DNA from: JAHQVI01 sp050330195
GTDB taxonomy: Bacteria > Pseudomonadota > Alphaproteobacteria > Rhizobiales > Rhodomicrobiaceae
Length of the DNA: 64,000 nt
Direction of reading: 5' to 3'
NCBI GenBank assembly: GCA_050330195.1
Contig: JBHJOB010000027.1
Location: 1 to 64,000 of the forward strand
The notes below the pieces were generated by a model, which saw only the letters and a program-made list of their open reading frames with translations, made no database searches and had not been told where the DNA came from. The position numbers and the translations under genes are program-made. Every line of letters begins with the position of its first letter. Position 1 is the first letter of the stretch. Positions 52,074 through 60,882 of the stretch are shown in pieces.

Positions 52074-53378
52074 TTACGCGCCGATACGGTCGCGAATCCG
52101 ATAGGCCATGATCGCCGGCGCCAGGAACCACGGCGTTCCCGAATAGAAGGGCGGCGCGCGGAAGGGGATGCGGCTGAACGGTGTATCGCCGCCGCCGAGA
52201 CCTGCAACCTTGCGTCCCAGACGCATACCCAGATACCCCGCCATGCCGACGCCGGAGCCGCAATAGCCTTGCGCGTAGTACAGCCCGTCATGCTCGCCGC
52301 AATGCATCAGCGTATCGAAGCTGAACCCGACAATCCCGCCCCAGGAATGGCTGATGCGGGTCCCGTTCAGCTCGGGGAATAGCCGGACAAGCTCGGCTTG
52401 CAGGCGCGGCGCGCTGAGGCGCGGCTCCGTCTCGGCGAGGGATACGCGCCCGCCAAACAGGATGCGCGTTCGATCCGGCGACGGACGATAATAATAGACC
52501 AGCTTGCGACTGTCGGAGTAAATACGGTCTTTCGGCATCAGACGGTCCATCATCTCCGGTGCGATCGGCTCGGTCGCGATGATATAGGAGCCTACCGGGA
52601 TGATGCGGCGGCGAAGCCACGGCGTGAGATTGCCGGTATAGCCGTTGGTCGCGACGATGACGCGGCGCGCCTTCACGGTCCCGCGCGCGGTTTGAAGCAT
52701 GAAATGATCGCCATGCCGCTCGATGTCGTCAACGCGGCAATGCGGGACGATCCGTGCGCCTGCCGATCGAGCGATTTCCAGCAGACCAGCATGGTAACGC
52801 CCCGGATCGAGGCTTGCGTGACGCGGATAGACGATGCCGCCATGATAGGCGGTGGCGCCGATCTCGCGATGCTGCTCTGAGCGGGATACGATATACGCGC
52901 CGGTGTCGAGGACGCGATGCCCGGCTTCAGCCTCGGCGGCCAGTCTGTCGAATGCACGCGCCGTGTGCGCGCCATGAAAGCGGCCCGCAATGCGGAAATC
53001 GCAGTCGATATGCTCTTCGCGGATGAAGTTGGCGACATGATCGAGCGAGGCCTGCCCCTCGCGGAAGATCTCGGCGGCCACGGCCTCGCCATAGCGGCGT
53101 ACAAGTGCGCTGTAGGACGGCTTGATGCAGGTCGAGATCTGCCCGCCATTCCTCGTGCTGCAACCGAAACCGACGGCTTCTGCCTCGAACACCACCGTCG
53201 AAAGCCCGGCTCTCGCCGTCTGCACAGCGGCGTGGAGGCCGGTGTAGCCGGAGCCGATGATAGCGACATCACAATCCGCAGGCGGAGCGGTTTCGTCGCC
53301 ATCCTGCGGCGGTGAGCGGTCCCACCAATAGGAGACGGTCTTGAAATCCGGCGTGAACAGATCACTCATGGCGCTCAT
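52074..53378 (-). CDS. FAD-dependent amine/amino-acid oxidase (DAO family, PuuB-like)
   Basis: A flavin oxidoreductase of 434 residues from the ATG at 53376-53378, which overlaps the stop of the GMC gene (ATGA). The dinucleotide motif is DVAIIGSGYTGLHAAV near residue 33, followed by STRNGGQI, a substrate-loop region, VIVATNGYTG and the C-terminal GYCGSGVGMAGYLGMRLGRK flavin motif. This is the gamma-glutamylputrescine/glycine-oxidase-like pattern of secondary-amine oxidases. It is the last gene of the transporter operon, so it probably oxidises the imported amine. The actual substrate is unknown. Confidence 0.9.
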   Translation of the reverse strand: MSAMSDLFTPDFKTVSYWWDRSPPQDGDETAPPADCDVAIIGSGYTGLHAAVQTARAGLSTVVFEAEAVGFGCSTRNGGQISTCIKPSYSALVRRYGEAVAAEIFREGQASLDHVANFIREEHIDCDFRIAGRFHGAHTARAFDRLAAEAEAGHRVLDTGAYIVSRSEQHREIGATAYHGGIVYPRHASLDPGRYHAGLLEIARSAGARIVPHCRVDDIERHGDHFMLQTARGTVKARRVIVATNGYTGNLTPWLRRRIIPVGSYIIATEPIAPEMMDRLMPKDRIYSDSRKLVYYYRPSPDRTRILFGGRVSLAETEPRLSAPRLQAELVRLFPELNGTRISHSWGGIVGFSFDTLMHCGEHDGLYYAQGYCGSGVGMAGYLGMRLGRKVAGLGGGDTPFSRIPFRAPPFYSGTPWFLAPAIMAYRIRDRIGA

Positions 53379-55012
53379 GGTGCGTCCCCTGCCCTTCCGC
53401 CATGATCGGCGAGAATGAGATCGGCCCCCTTTTCGCCGACCATGATGGCGGGCGCATTGGTGTTCCCGGATGTCAGCGTCGGGAAAATGGAGGCGTCCAC
53501 CACGCGCAGCCCGGACAGTCCGTGAACGCGCAAACGGCAATCGACCACATCGGCTTTCGGGTCTGGCCCCATGCGGCAGGTGCCGACCGGGTGGAAAACC
53601 GAGCCGGCGCGTTTCCTGATGTCGTCGATCAGATCCTCATCCCGCTGCACGGACGGACCGGGACGGATTTCCTCCGCGACGATCTCCGCCAGCGGCGCGG
53701 CGGCGGCAAGCCGGCGAATGAATTTCACGCCCGAAAGCATCTCGTCGACGTCCTGATTGGTCGAAAGATAGTTTGGATGGATCGCCGGAGCGGCAAACGG
53801 ATCAGCGGATCGGATCTCAAGATAGCCCCGGCTGGATGGCCGTGTCGGCTGGATACCGAGGAGGAAGCCGGGAAACGGATCGGGGCTCATCAAGGGCCGT
53901 TTGCGCGGCGGCGCTTTGGTGTAGCTCACCGGCGAGAAATAGAGCTGCATGTTCGGCGCGGGCAGATCGGGCCGTGTACGGTAGAAGCCGCCGCCCTGAT
54001 TGACGCCGAGCGAGAGCGGTCCGCGCCGCCGCAGCACGTAGTTCAGCCCATGCCAGAGCTTGCCCCACCACGGGCGGAGCTGATCGTTCAGCGTCGGCAC
54101 GCGGGAGCGGTAAAGATAGTCCATACCGATGTGATCCTGAAGGTTGCGTCCCACGCCGGGCAAGTCCGTCCCGACCTCGATACCGCGAGCCTTGAGCAGT
54201 TCACCCGGCCCGACCCCGGAAAGCTGCAAGAGTTGCGGTGAGTTGATCGCTCCGGCGGACAGGATCACCTCACAGCCCGCATAGGCACGCTTCGTCTTGC
54301 CGGCCTGCAGATATTCGACGCCGACAGCGCGCGCGCCCTCGAACAGAATCCGCGTCGTGTGCGCCCGTTTTTCAACCCGAAGATTGAGCCGCTTGCGCGC
54401 CGGGTGCAGAAAGGCGCGCGCGGCCGACATGCGAAACCCGCCTTTCGCCGTGTTCTGATAGAGCCCGACGCCTTCGAGCGATCCGGCGTTAAAATCGGGA
54501 TTGTGCGTCAGGCCGCATTCCATCGCCGCGCGCAGGTAATGGTCACAGAGCGGATGATAATCCCGCGCCAGCGTCGAGACATGCAGCGGGCCGCCCTGCC
54601 CGCGCCATTCATTGCCGCCCGCATCATTGTGCTCGGACTTGCGGAACCACGGCAGCACATCCTCCCAGCCCCAGCCGGGATTGCCCATCGCCTTCCAGTC
54701 CTCGAAATCGGAACGTTGCCCCCTGATATAGACCATCGCATTGATCGAACTCGAGCCGCCGATCACCTTGCCGCGCGGCCAGTAGCTGGTGCGGCCGCCG
54801 ATCCCCTCGTCCGGTTCGGTCTCATACATCCAGTTGATGCGGCGGTCGTAAAACGCCTTGCCGTAGCCGATCGGCATCCAGATCCAGAAATTAAGGTCGC
54901 TTCCGCCGGCTTCCAGCAACAGCACCGAAAATCTGCCGCTCTCTGTCAGCCGGTTCGCCAGCACACAGCCCGCCGAGCCCGCGCCAACGACAATGAAATC
55001 GAATTTGCTCAC
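53375..55012 (-). CDS. GMC family oxidoreductase (choline-dehydrogenase-like)
   Basis: A 545-residue flavin enzyme oxidising a primary alcohol. The N-terminal FAD motif is FIVVGAGSAGCVLANRL, GMC signature 1 includes GGSSSINAMVYIRGQ near residue 85, and signature 2 is GAINSPQLLQLSGVG near residue 270. The active-site His lies in HPVGTCRMG near the end, before NTNAPAIMVGEKGADLIL. Choline dehydrogenase BetA is the best-known relative, but betB and betI neighbours are lacking, so this is not called betA. It is translationally coupled to the FAD oxidase. Confidence 0.93.
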   Translation of the reverse strand: MSKFDFIVVGAGSAGCVLANRLTESGRFSVLLLEAGGSDLNFWIWMPIGYGKAFYDRRINWMYETEPDEGIGGRTSYWPRGKVIGGSSSINAMVYIRGQRSDFEDWKAMGNPGWGWEDVLPWFRKSEHNDAGGNEWRGQGGPLHVSTLARDYHPLCDHYLRAAMECGLTHNPDFNAGSLEGVGLYQNTAKGGFRMSAARAFLHPARKRLNLRVEKRAHTTRILFEGARAVGVEYLQAGKTKRAYAGCEVILSAGAINSPQLLQLSGVGPGELLKARGIEVGTDLPGVGRNLQDHIGMDYLYRSRVPTLNDQLRPWWGKLWHGLNYVLRRRGPLSLGVNQGGGFYRTRPDLPAPNMQLYFSPVSYTKAPPRKRPLMSPDPFPGFLLGIQPTRPSSRGYLEIRSADPFAAPAIHPNYLSTNQDVDEMLSGVKFIRRLAAAAPLAEIVAEEIRPGPSVQRDEDLIDDIRKRAGSVFHPVGTCRMGPDPKADVVDCRLRVHGLSGLRVVDASIFPTLTSGNTNAPAIMVGEKGADLILADHGGRAGDAP

Positions 55013-55024
55013 GGGAGGAACCTG

Positions 55025-55888
55025 TTACGCTCCGCTCTTGTCGCGCTGGACAATGATGGAAATGAGGGCGAGCAGCGCCGATCCGATGATCAGGCAGAAG
55101 GAGATCGCGTTGAGCACCGGCGTCGAGCCGACCTTCACCATCCGGTCATACATGGTAATCGTCAGCGGCGCTTCGGAGCCGACGAGGAACAATGTCGTGT
55201 TGAAATTCTCGAACGACACGAGAAAAGCGACGATCCCGGCGGCGACCATTGCAGGCCGCAGATACGGAAGCGTGATCGTGCGCAACACCCGCGAACGGCT
55301 TGCGCCAAGATTATAGGCGGCCTCCTCCATCGAGGTATCGAACTTCTTCAGCCGCGCCGTGATGACCAGAGAGGTGATTGTGGTGATGAAGGAGAACTGG
55401 CCGAGCACGACCAGCACGATGCCGGGGCGAAGAAATCCAACGTCGATGCCGAAGCTGTTCTCGATCCACGCCGCCAGATTGCTGGCCATTGCAAGAATCG
55501 AGATGCCGAGAATGACGCCGGGGATCACCAGCGGCAGCACCATGAGGATGTAGAAGAAATTCTTGCCCGGGAAGTCTCCCCGCACGAAAAGAAACGCATT
55601 GCAGGTGCCGACGAAGACGGACAGTGCCGAGACAGCCAGCGCAATGACGAAGGAATAATACAAGCCCCGCAGAAGCCGCCGGTCGTGGATGAGCCCCAGC
55701 TTGGGTTCGGTGTCATTGATGAACCAGTCGAGCGTGAAGCCCTGCCAGGGCAGCGACGGGAAGAGCGAATCGTTGAAGGCGAACACCGAGGCGGCGATCA
55801 GCGGCGCTGCGAGAAACAGGAAGAATGCCGCGATATAAAGCCGGTAGCCGATGATGAAGGCGCTGGGTTTGTTTTGTCTGATCAGCAT
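55025..55888 (-). CDS. potC: ABC transporter permease (PotC-like)
   Basis: A 287-residue permease of the polyamine/opine family. Six membrane helices are visible, and the EAA loop that contacts the ATPase is MEEAAYNLGASRSRVLRTIT near residue 190. It is the second permease of the operon, 12 bp before the GMC gene. Substrate range is set by the binding protein at 57983. The gene symbol follows the family order and does not assert spermidine specificity. Confidence 0.92.
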   Translation of the reverse strand: MLIRQNKPSAFIIGYRLYIAAFFLFLAAPLIAASVFAFNDSLFPSLPWQGFTLDWFINDTEPKLGLIHDRRLLRGLYYSFVIALAVSALSVFVGTCNAFLFVRGDFPGKNFFYILMVLPLVIPGVILGISILAMASNLAAWIENSFGIDVGFLRPGIVLVVLGQFSFITTITSLVITARLKKFDTSMEEAAYNLGASRSRVLRTITLPYLRPAMVAAGIVAFLVSFENFNTTLFLVGSEAPLTITMYDRMVKVGSTPVLNAISFCLIIGSALLALISIIVQRDKSGA

Positions 55889-55898
55889 GGCGGCGCCC

Positions 55899-56765
55899 CT
55901 AACTCTTCGCCACGGTGCTGGACAGCTTCTGGCCGGACAGTTTCAGGCCCAGCCAGACGACAGCGGAGGTAAACGCCAGAAGCAGGATGCCGAACGCGGC
56001 GCCGGACTCCCAATTATAGCGGCTGATGAACTGATTGTAGATCTGCTCGGTGAACCAGCTTGAATTCTTGCCGCCCAGCAGGACCGGCGTCAGATAGCTG
56101 CCGGCCGTCAGCATGAAGACGATGATGCAGCCCGCAACGATGCCGGGCATCGCATAGGGGATGATGATGCGCCGGAAGACGGTGAAGCTGTTGCCGCCGA
56201 GATTATAGCCCGCCTCGACCATCGCGTCGTCCATGCCGTCGAGCGTCGAGACGAGCGGCACGATCATGAACAGGATCACCGTGTAGATCAGGCCCATGAT
56301 CACCGTGGCGTCATTGTAGAGAAACTCGACCGGTCCGCTGACCAGTCCCGCCCATTGCAGGCCGTTTGAGACGACGCCGGTTTCGCGCAGCAGCAGGATC
56401 CAGCCGAACGCCCGGATGAGATCGCTGACCCAGAGCGGGATCAGGCAGAGCAGGAACAGCGCGCCCTTGGTGCGGTTACCTGCCAGCTTGGCGATGTAAT
56501 AGGCGATGGGAAAGCCGATCAGCAGCGTCAGGAACGTGACGAGCAGCGACATGGAGCCCGTTCGCAGCAGCGTGTTCCAGTAAATCGGCTCGTTGATGAA
56601 ATCAATGTAATTGGCGAAGCTGAATTCATAGACGCGAGGCGCGATTTTCTCGCGCAGCGACAGCATGACCATGCCGATATGCGGCAGGATGATGAGCAGC
56701 GCAATCCAGAGCGCGAAGGGCGCAAAGAGCAGCAGGAGGAAGAGGCGTTTGATGTCTTTTTGCAT
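55899..56765 (-). CDS. potB: ABC transporter permease (PotB-like)
   Basis: A 288-residue six-helix permease with the first helix near residues 10-30 and the EAA loop MDDAMVEAGYNLGGNSFTVF near residue 185. It overlaps no gene, is 10 bp from the second permease and 15 bp from the ATPase. It pairs with the protein at 55025 to form the membrane channel. Confidence 0.92.
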   Translation of the reverse strand: MQKDIKRLFLLLLFAPFALWIALLIILPHIGMVMLSLREKIAPRVYEFSFANYIDFINEPIYWNTLLRTGSMSLLVTFLTLLIGFPIAYYIAKLAGNRTKGALFLLCLIPLWVSDLIRAFGWILLLRETGVVSNGLQWAGLVSGPVEFLYNDATVIMGLIYTVILFMIVPLVSTLDGMDDAMVEAGYNLGGNSFTVFRRIIIPYAMPGIVAGCIIVFMLTAGSYLTPVLLGGKNSSWFTEQIYNQFISRYNWESGAAFGILLLAFTSAVVWLGLKLSGQKLSSTVAKS

Positions 56766-56780
56766 CCCGGCCCGCCTCGC

Positions 56781-57896
56781 CTAGCGCCCGAAGCACATGG
56801 TCTGCGCAGGCGCCCAGACAAGCCGGACCGCATCGCCGGGCTTGGGATCATCCGTGCCGCCTGTGAGCACGACGTCCGCCTCGATCAGTTCCTGGCTCTG
56901 GCCGCGCACGAGAACACGGCTGTTCGCGCCGTTGAACAGCAGGCTGTCCACCTTGCCGTCGAGCGTGTTGACGCCCGTCTCCTGAACGTCCCGCCCATTG
57001 CTGACGACACGTTCGACCCGAATGAATTCCGGCCTCACGAAAATGTCGGCCACCTCACCGGCTTCGAAAGAGCCCGTCCCCCGGCGGTCGCAAACCATCG
57101 TGAAGCCGGCATCCGTCTCGACTTCCACACCGGAGGTGCTCACCTGCGTGATCCGCCCGGCCCAGCGGTTCGTGTCGCCGACGAACCCCGCGACGAACGC
57201 CGTCGCCGGATTGTGGTAGAGAATCTGCGGCGCGCCGATCTGCTCGAATTTGCCCTGATTCATCACCGCGACATTGTCGGACATGACGAGCGCTTCGGAC
57301 TGATCATGCGTGATGTAGACGAATGTCGTGTTGAACTGGTGTTGCAGGAGTTTCAGCTCGATCTTCATCGCCTCGCGCAGCTTCAGGTCGAGCGCGCCGA
57401 GCGGTTCGTCGAGCAGCAGCACGTCCGGATCGAGCACCATGCAGCGGGCAATGGCGATGCGCTGCTTCTGTCCGCCGGATAGCTGATGGATTTCGCGTTT
57501 GCCGACATCAGGGAGCGCCACGCGCTCCAGAACGTCGTTCACCTTCCGGTCGATTTCGGCCCGGCCAGCCCCGTTGCAGCGCAGGCCATAGGCGATATTC
57601 TCATAGACGTTCATCATCGGAAAAAGCGCCAGATGCTGAAACACCATCTTGACGTTACGCCGGTTCGGCGGCGTTCCGACAACGGACTTGCCCTTGATCC
57701 GGATGTCGCCGGCCTTCGGCTCCTCGAACCCGGCGATCATGCGCATCAATGTCGTCTTGCCACAGCCGGAAGGCCCCAGAATGGAGAAGAACGATCCGCT
57801 CGGGATCTCGAAGGACACATCATCGACGGCGCGAACCGCACCGAAATGCTTCGTAACCCCGATACATTCGAGATCATGTTCCGCGTCAGGAGCCAT
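56781..57896 (-). CDS. potA: ABC transporter ATP-binding protein (PotA-like)
   Basis: A 371-residue ATPase from the ATG at 57894-57896; a longer frame to 57956 passes through a stem-loop and is less likely. Walker A is GPSGCGKTTL near residue 48, the ABC signature LSGGQKQRIA near 145, Walker B VLLLDEPLGALD near 165, and a C-terminal TOBE/regulatory domain (about 240-371) is present. It energises the two permeases. Confidence 0.94.
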   Translation of the reverse strand: MAPDAEHDLECIGVTKHFGAVRAVDDVSFEIPSGSFFSILGPSGCGKTTLMRMIAGFEEPKAGDIRIKGKSVVGTPPNRRNVKMVFQHLALFPMMNVYENIAYGLRCNGAGRAEIDRKVNDVLERVALPDVGKREIHQLSGGQKQRIAIARCMVLDPDVLLLDEPLGALDLKLREAMKIELKLLQHQFNTTFVYITHDQSEALVMSDNVAVMNQGKFEQIGAPQILYHNPATAFVAGFVGDTNRWAGRITQVSTSGVEVETDAGFTMVCDRRGTGSFEAGEVADIFVRPEFIRVERVVSNGRDVQETGVNTLDGKVDSLLFNGANSRVLVRGQSQELIEADVVLTGGTDDPKPGDAVRLVWAPAQTMCFGR

Positions 57897-57925
57897 CAAG
57901 CCGCTCTTTGGGGACGATATTGAGG

Positions 57926-57966
57926 AAAGCGCCGCATGAGCCGGAGAGGCGTCCATGCGGCGCTTT
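57926..57966 (-). terminator. Stem-loop between binding-protein and ATPase genes
   Basis: Arms aaagcgccgcatg and catgcggcgcttt form a 13-bp perfect stem. It lies just after the binding-protein gene and before the ATPase. Such hairpins often keep the binding protein more abundant by partial termination or 3' protection. Confidence 0.75.
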
Positions 57967-57982
57967 GAATTGCGGCAAGTCC

Positions 57983-59056
57983 TTAACCGCCCGTGGCAGC
58001 CTGGATCTTCTCAAGCGTCTTGCCTTCCATGTCCTCGACGCCGGGAGGAATGTTGGCGAAGAACTTCAGATTGTCGATATCCGCATCGGTGAAGGCGGCG
58101 TTGACGGCTTCCTTCTTGTCGTCGGGCAGCAGATCCTTCGCGCCCTTGATCGAGGCGATCGCGCCCGTGCTGGCGGACATCAGCTTCACGATTTCCGGCT
58201 GGAGCACGAAATTGATCCACTTGTAGGCGGCATCGTCGGCTTCGCCCTTGCGCGGAATGGCGAAGGTGTCGATCCATGCCAGAGCGCCCGTCTCCGGCGG
58301 AATGAAGACGATATTCTTGTTCTCGCCATAGATCTTGTAGGCGGTCGAATCCCACGTCTCCGACGCGACGATCTCACCGGAAAGGATCATGGCGGACAGG
58401 TCGTCGCCGCCCTTCCAGTAAGCCTTGATGTTGTCCTTGCAGGCGATCAGCTTGTCCGCCACCTTGTCGAGCAGCTTCTGATAAGCGTCCAGATCCGAAT
58501 AGGTCGCGAACGGATCTTCGCCCATCGAATAAGCGGTTGCGAGCAGGATCGTGCGCTTCAGGCGCATCGAGGTCTTGCCCTTGTATTTCGGGTCGCACAG
58601 ATCGCCCCATCCCTTGATGTCGGGCGCCTTGGTCTTGTCGGCCATCAGTCCCGACGTGCCCCACTGGTGGGGAACGGCATAGACCTCGCCGTCGATCGTC
58701 GTATTCGCCTTCACGCCGTCCAGCAGCGAGGGCACCATGTTCGAGGTGTCGATCTTGGACAGATCCAGCGGCTTGTAGATGTCGTACTCGATCTGCGGGG
58801 CATAGATGCGGTCGTGGCTCGGCTGGGCAAGGTCGAAGCCCGCGCCGCCCGTCGCGCGCAGTTTCGCGATCATTTCCTCATTGTTCGAAAAGGTCACCTC
58901 GACCTTGATGTCGGGATATTTCTCCTCGAACATCTTGATGACATTGTCCGGAGCGTAGGATCCCCATGTCAGAAGCCGCAGGGTTTCCGCACTCGCCTGG
59001 CTGGCGCTCAGGGCGGATGCGGCAAGCAGCGTTGCCATTGCTAGTTTCAGGCGCAT
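57983..59056 (-). CDS. Periplasmic polyamine/opine-type substrate-binding protein
   Basis: A 357-residue solute-binding protein with a signal peptide ending near ASAET. The mature part has the SBP_bac_8/PotD pattern: LRLLTWGSYAPDNVIKMFEE, GFDLAQPSHDRI, PSLLDGVKANTTIDGEVYAV, and the Trp-containing cleft YSMGEDPFATYSD and SETWDSTAYK. It is first in the transporter operon, followed by a stem-loop. The ligand is likely a polyamine, betaine or related amine. Acidic residues needed for polyamines cannot be verified here. Confidence 0.93.
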   Translation of the reverse strand: MRLKLAMATLLAASALSASQASAETLRLLTWGSYAPDNVIKMFEEKYPDIKVEVTFSNNEEMIAKLRATGGAGFDLAQPSHDRIYAPQIEYDIYKPLDLSKIDTSNMVPSLLDGVKANTTIDGEVYAVPHQWGTSGLMADKTKAPDIKGWGDLCDPKYKGKTSMRLKRTILLATAYSMGEDPFATYSDLDAYQKLLDKVADKLIACKDNIKAYWKGGDDLSAMILSGEIVASETWDSTAYKIYGENKNIVFIPPETGALAWIDTFAIPRKGEADDAAYKWINFVLQPEIVKLMSASTGAIASIKGAKDLLPDDKKEAVNAAFTDADIDNLKFFANIPPGVEDMEGKTLEKIQAATGG

Positions 59057-59125
59057 GATTGATCTCCCGATTTCATCAAAGGTGCCTCTTCAGGGACAGA
59101 GTGGCCACGGCTCAGGCTAACTACT

Positions 59126-59173
59126 GATTGGACTGCCGCTCATATCCATTTTCGATTTTTTTCCAGTCCAATC
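59126..59173 (-). promoter_or_regulatory. Candidate MocR operator upstream of the binding-protein gene
   Basis: A perfect inverted repeat, gattggact (59126-59134) and agtccaatc (59165-59173), 30 nt apart, lies 70-117 bp upstream of the start at 59056. The half-site attggact recurs as attggacc at 60810 upstream of the divergent genes. MocR/GabR regulators bind such repeated half-sites. Confidence 0.55.
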
Positions 59174-59189
59174 CGGGCCTTGTCCCCTA

Positions 59190-59300
59190 GATCACGATGA
59201 TTATGGATTGGTTCAATCCATAATCATGAACAGTGATCGATTCTACACTTTAGGGCGGGCTGGCGAGCGAAAAAGTGGTGACCACTTTTTCTCAGCCCGC
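59190..59300. repeat. Palindromic repeat element overlapping the 3' end of the MocR gene
   Basis: Two nested palindromes occur. The first is atgattatggattg / caatccataatcat (59197-59210 and 59214-59227). The second is gaaaaagtggt / accactttttc (59269-59279 and 59281-59291) framed by gcgggct / agcccgc (59255-59261 and 59294-59300). The type is common between Hyphomicrobiales genes. The second palindrome encodes the last residues of the MocR protein (KKWSPLFRSPARPKV-stop). Confidence 0.75.
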
Positions 59301-60766
59301 TCCAGCTTTGCGAGCACGTTCACACCATTCCTGATCTCGTTCCCGTTGCACGCTCCGAAGCCGAGCACGATGCCCTTCTGGCTGACCGGCGCGAGGCAGT
59401 AGCGGGCGAGCGGCGCAACGATGACATTCTCTCTCGCCGCGCATTCTACGAGCGTCTGCGCGTCAATGTCATTGCCTAAATAGCCAACCGTGTGAAAGCC
59501 GCCGGAGGTGGGCCTGACGTCGATCCAGTCCGCAAGACTCCGCGCGTGTTCGAGCAGCACGTCGTGGCGTTCCTTGTACAGCCGGCGCATCTGGCGGATA
59601 TGCGTGGCGAACAGGCCCTCTTCCATGAAATCGGCAACGATCGCCTGCGGCGCGGTCGGGACGCCGCTCAAAAAGCTGGAGCTGATTTCCCTGAACGTGT
59701 CGGCCAGCCCGTCGGGCGCGAGCAGATAGCCGAGCCGCAGGGAGGGGAACAGGGATTTGGAGAACGTGCCGACATATATGACGCGGTTCTGGGTGTCGAT
59801 GCTCTTGAGCGTCGGCTGCGGCTGGTGGCCGTAGTAGAAATCGCCGTCATAGTCGTCTTCGACGATGAGCGCATTTGCGTCCTCGGCGGCCTTGAGTAGA
59901 TCGAGCCGGCGGGAAAGACTCATGACCCGGCCAAGCGGCTGCTGATGAGACGGCGTCACGAAGGCAAGGCGGAATCCGGGCGCCTTCCGCAAGCCCTCCT
60001 CGACCGACAGGCCCTCCGCGTCGATGCTGACGGGGACGAGCTTCGCCCCTTGCGCGATGAAGGCGTTTCTAGCTCCGATCGCGCCCGGATTCTCGAACCA
60101 GACCTGATCGCCCGGATCGAGCAGCAGCGTCCCGATCAGCGAAAAAGCCTGCTGCGCACCGCCGACGATGAGGATCTGTTCGGGGTCGCAATGAATGCCG
60201 CGGCTGGCATTCAGGTGAGCGGCAATCGCGCTTCTCAGGCGCGGCAGGCCGTAGGGGTGGCCATAGCCCATCACATCGTCGCGCGTATCGCGCCAATGCC
60301 GCGATGAAAGCCGCGCCCAGTGGGCCATCGGGAATTTATCGAGCGCGGGCAGAGCGGTGATGAAGGCTTGCGACTTGTGCGGCAGCCGGGACCGCCGCGC
60401 CAATTGCCGCGTGACGCGCGCCGTTGCGTTGGACAAAGGGAGCCGCCCGGCCGGCGCGATACGGGGCTGCGAGGGCTTGTTCCGGCCCGGCTGTCCGGCG
60501 AGCGCCGTGCTGACAAATGTGCCGGAGCCGACGCGCGCTTCGAGCAGGCCTTCCGCGATCAGCCGGTCGAGCGCCTCGATGACCGTCGTTCTGGAAACGC
60601 CCAGATCGCTGCCGAGCGTCCGGCTTGCGGGCAGGCGCTCCCCCGGCTGGACGCCGCCTGCGAGGATGAGGTCACGCAGACCCATATAGAGCTGTACGCT
60701 GATTTTCCTGTCCATCCCGCGATCGATACGGATGGACGACAGGATGGCGCCAGCCTTGATCTTCAT
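59243..60766 (-). CDS. MocR/GabR-type PLP-dependent regulator
   Basis: About 507 residues from the ATG at 60764-60766; a GTG at 60799 is possible. A GntR-type winged helix (ISVQLYMGLRDLILAGG, GVSRTTVIEALDRLIAEGLL) is followed by a class I aminotransferase-like domain with the PLP Lys region YVGTFSKSLFPSLRLGYLLA. Such proteins sense an amine or amino acid through PLP and activate nearby genes. It lies upstream of the transporter operon on the same strand and is divergent from the enolase-superfamily gene. Its C-terminus runs into a palindromic repeat. Confidence 0.92.
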   Translation of the reverse strand: MKIKAGAILSSIRIDRGMDRKISVQLYMGLRDLILAGGVQPGERLPASRTLGSDLGVSRTTVIEALDRLIAEGLLEARVGSGTFVSTALAGQPGRNKPSQPRIAPAGRLPLSNATARVTRQLARRSRLPHKSQAFITALPALDKFPMAHWARLSSRHWRDTRDDVMGYGHPYGLPRLRSAIAAHLNASRGIHCDPEQILIVGGAQQAFSLIGTLLLDPGDQVWFENPGAIGARNAFIAQGAKLVPVSIDAEGLSVEEGLRKAPGFRLAFVTPSHQQPLGRVMSLSRRLDLLKAAEDANALIVEDDYDGDFYYGHQPQPTLKSIDTQNRVIYVGTFSKSLFPSLRLGYLLAPDGLADTFREISSSFLSGVPTAPQAIVADFMEEGLFATHIRQMRRLYKERHDVLLEHARSLADWIDVRPTSGGFHTVGYLGNDIDAQTLVECAARENVIVAPLARYCLAPVSQKGIVLGFGACNGNEIRNGVNVLAKLERAEKKWSPLFRSPARPKV

Positions 60767-60785
60767 GATGGCATACCCGGCCGAT

Positions 60786-60833
60786 AATTGGTTTGTCACT
60801 TTTCACTATATTGGACCTTATCTCAATACCAAT
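60786..60833. promoter_or_regulatory. Candidate MocR operator/promoter region for the divergent genes
   Basis: The 116-bp region between the MocR gene and the enolase-superfamily gene holds attggttt (60787), attggacc (60810-60817) and an opposing ccaat (60829-60833). These half-sites match those at 59126-59173. It probably controls both the regulator and the divergent catabolic pair. Confidence 0.5.
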
Positions 60834-60882
60834 CATACCTATTGTCTTGAAGGTTCCGAGCCTCAACAGATGCCGAGCCACC

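Noticed and set aside
54359..55972. A 537-codon frame opposite the GMC and permease genes
   Set aside because: It spans two genes on the other strand and is low-complexity Arg/Asp/Glu, so it is a shadow.
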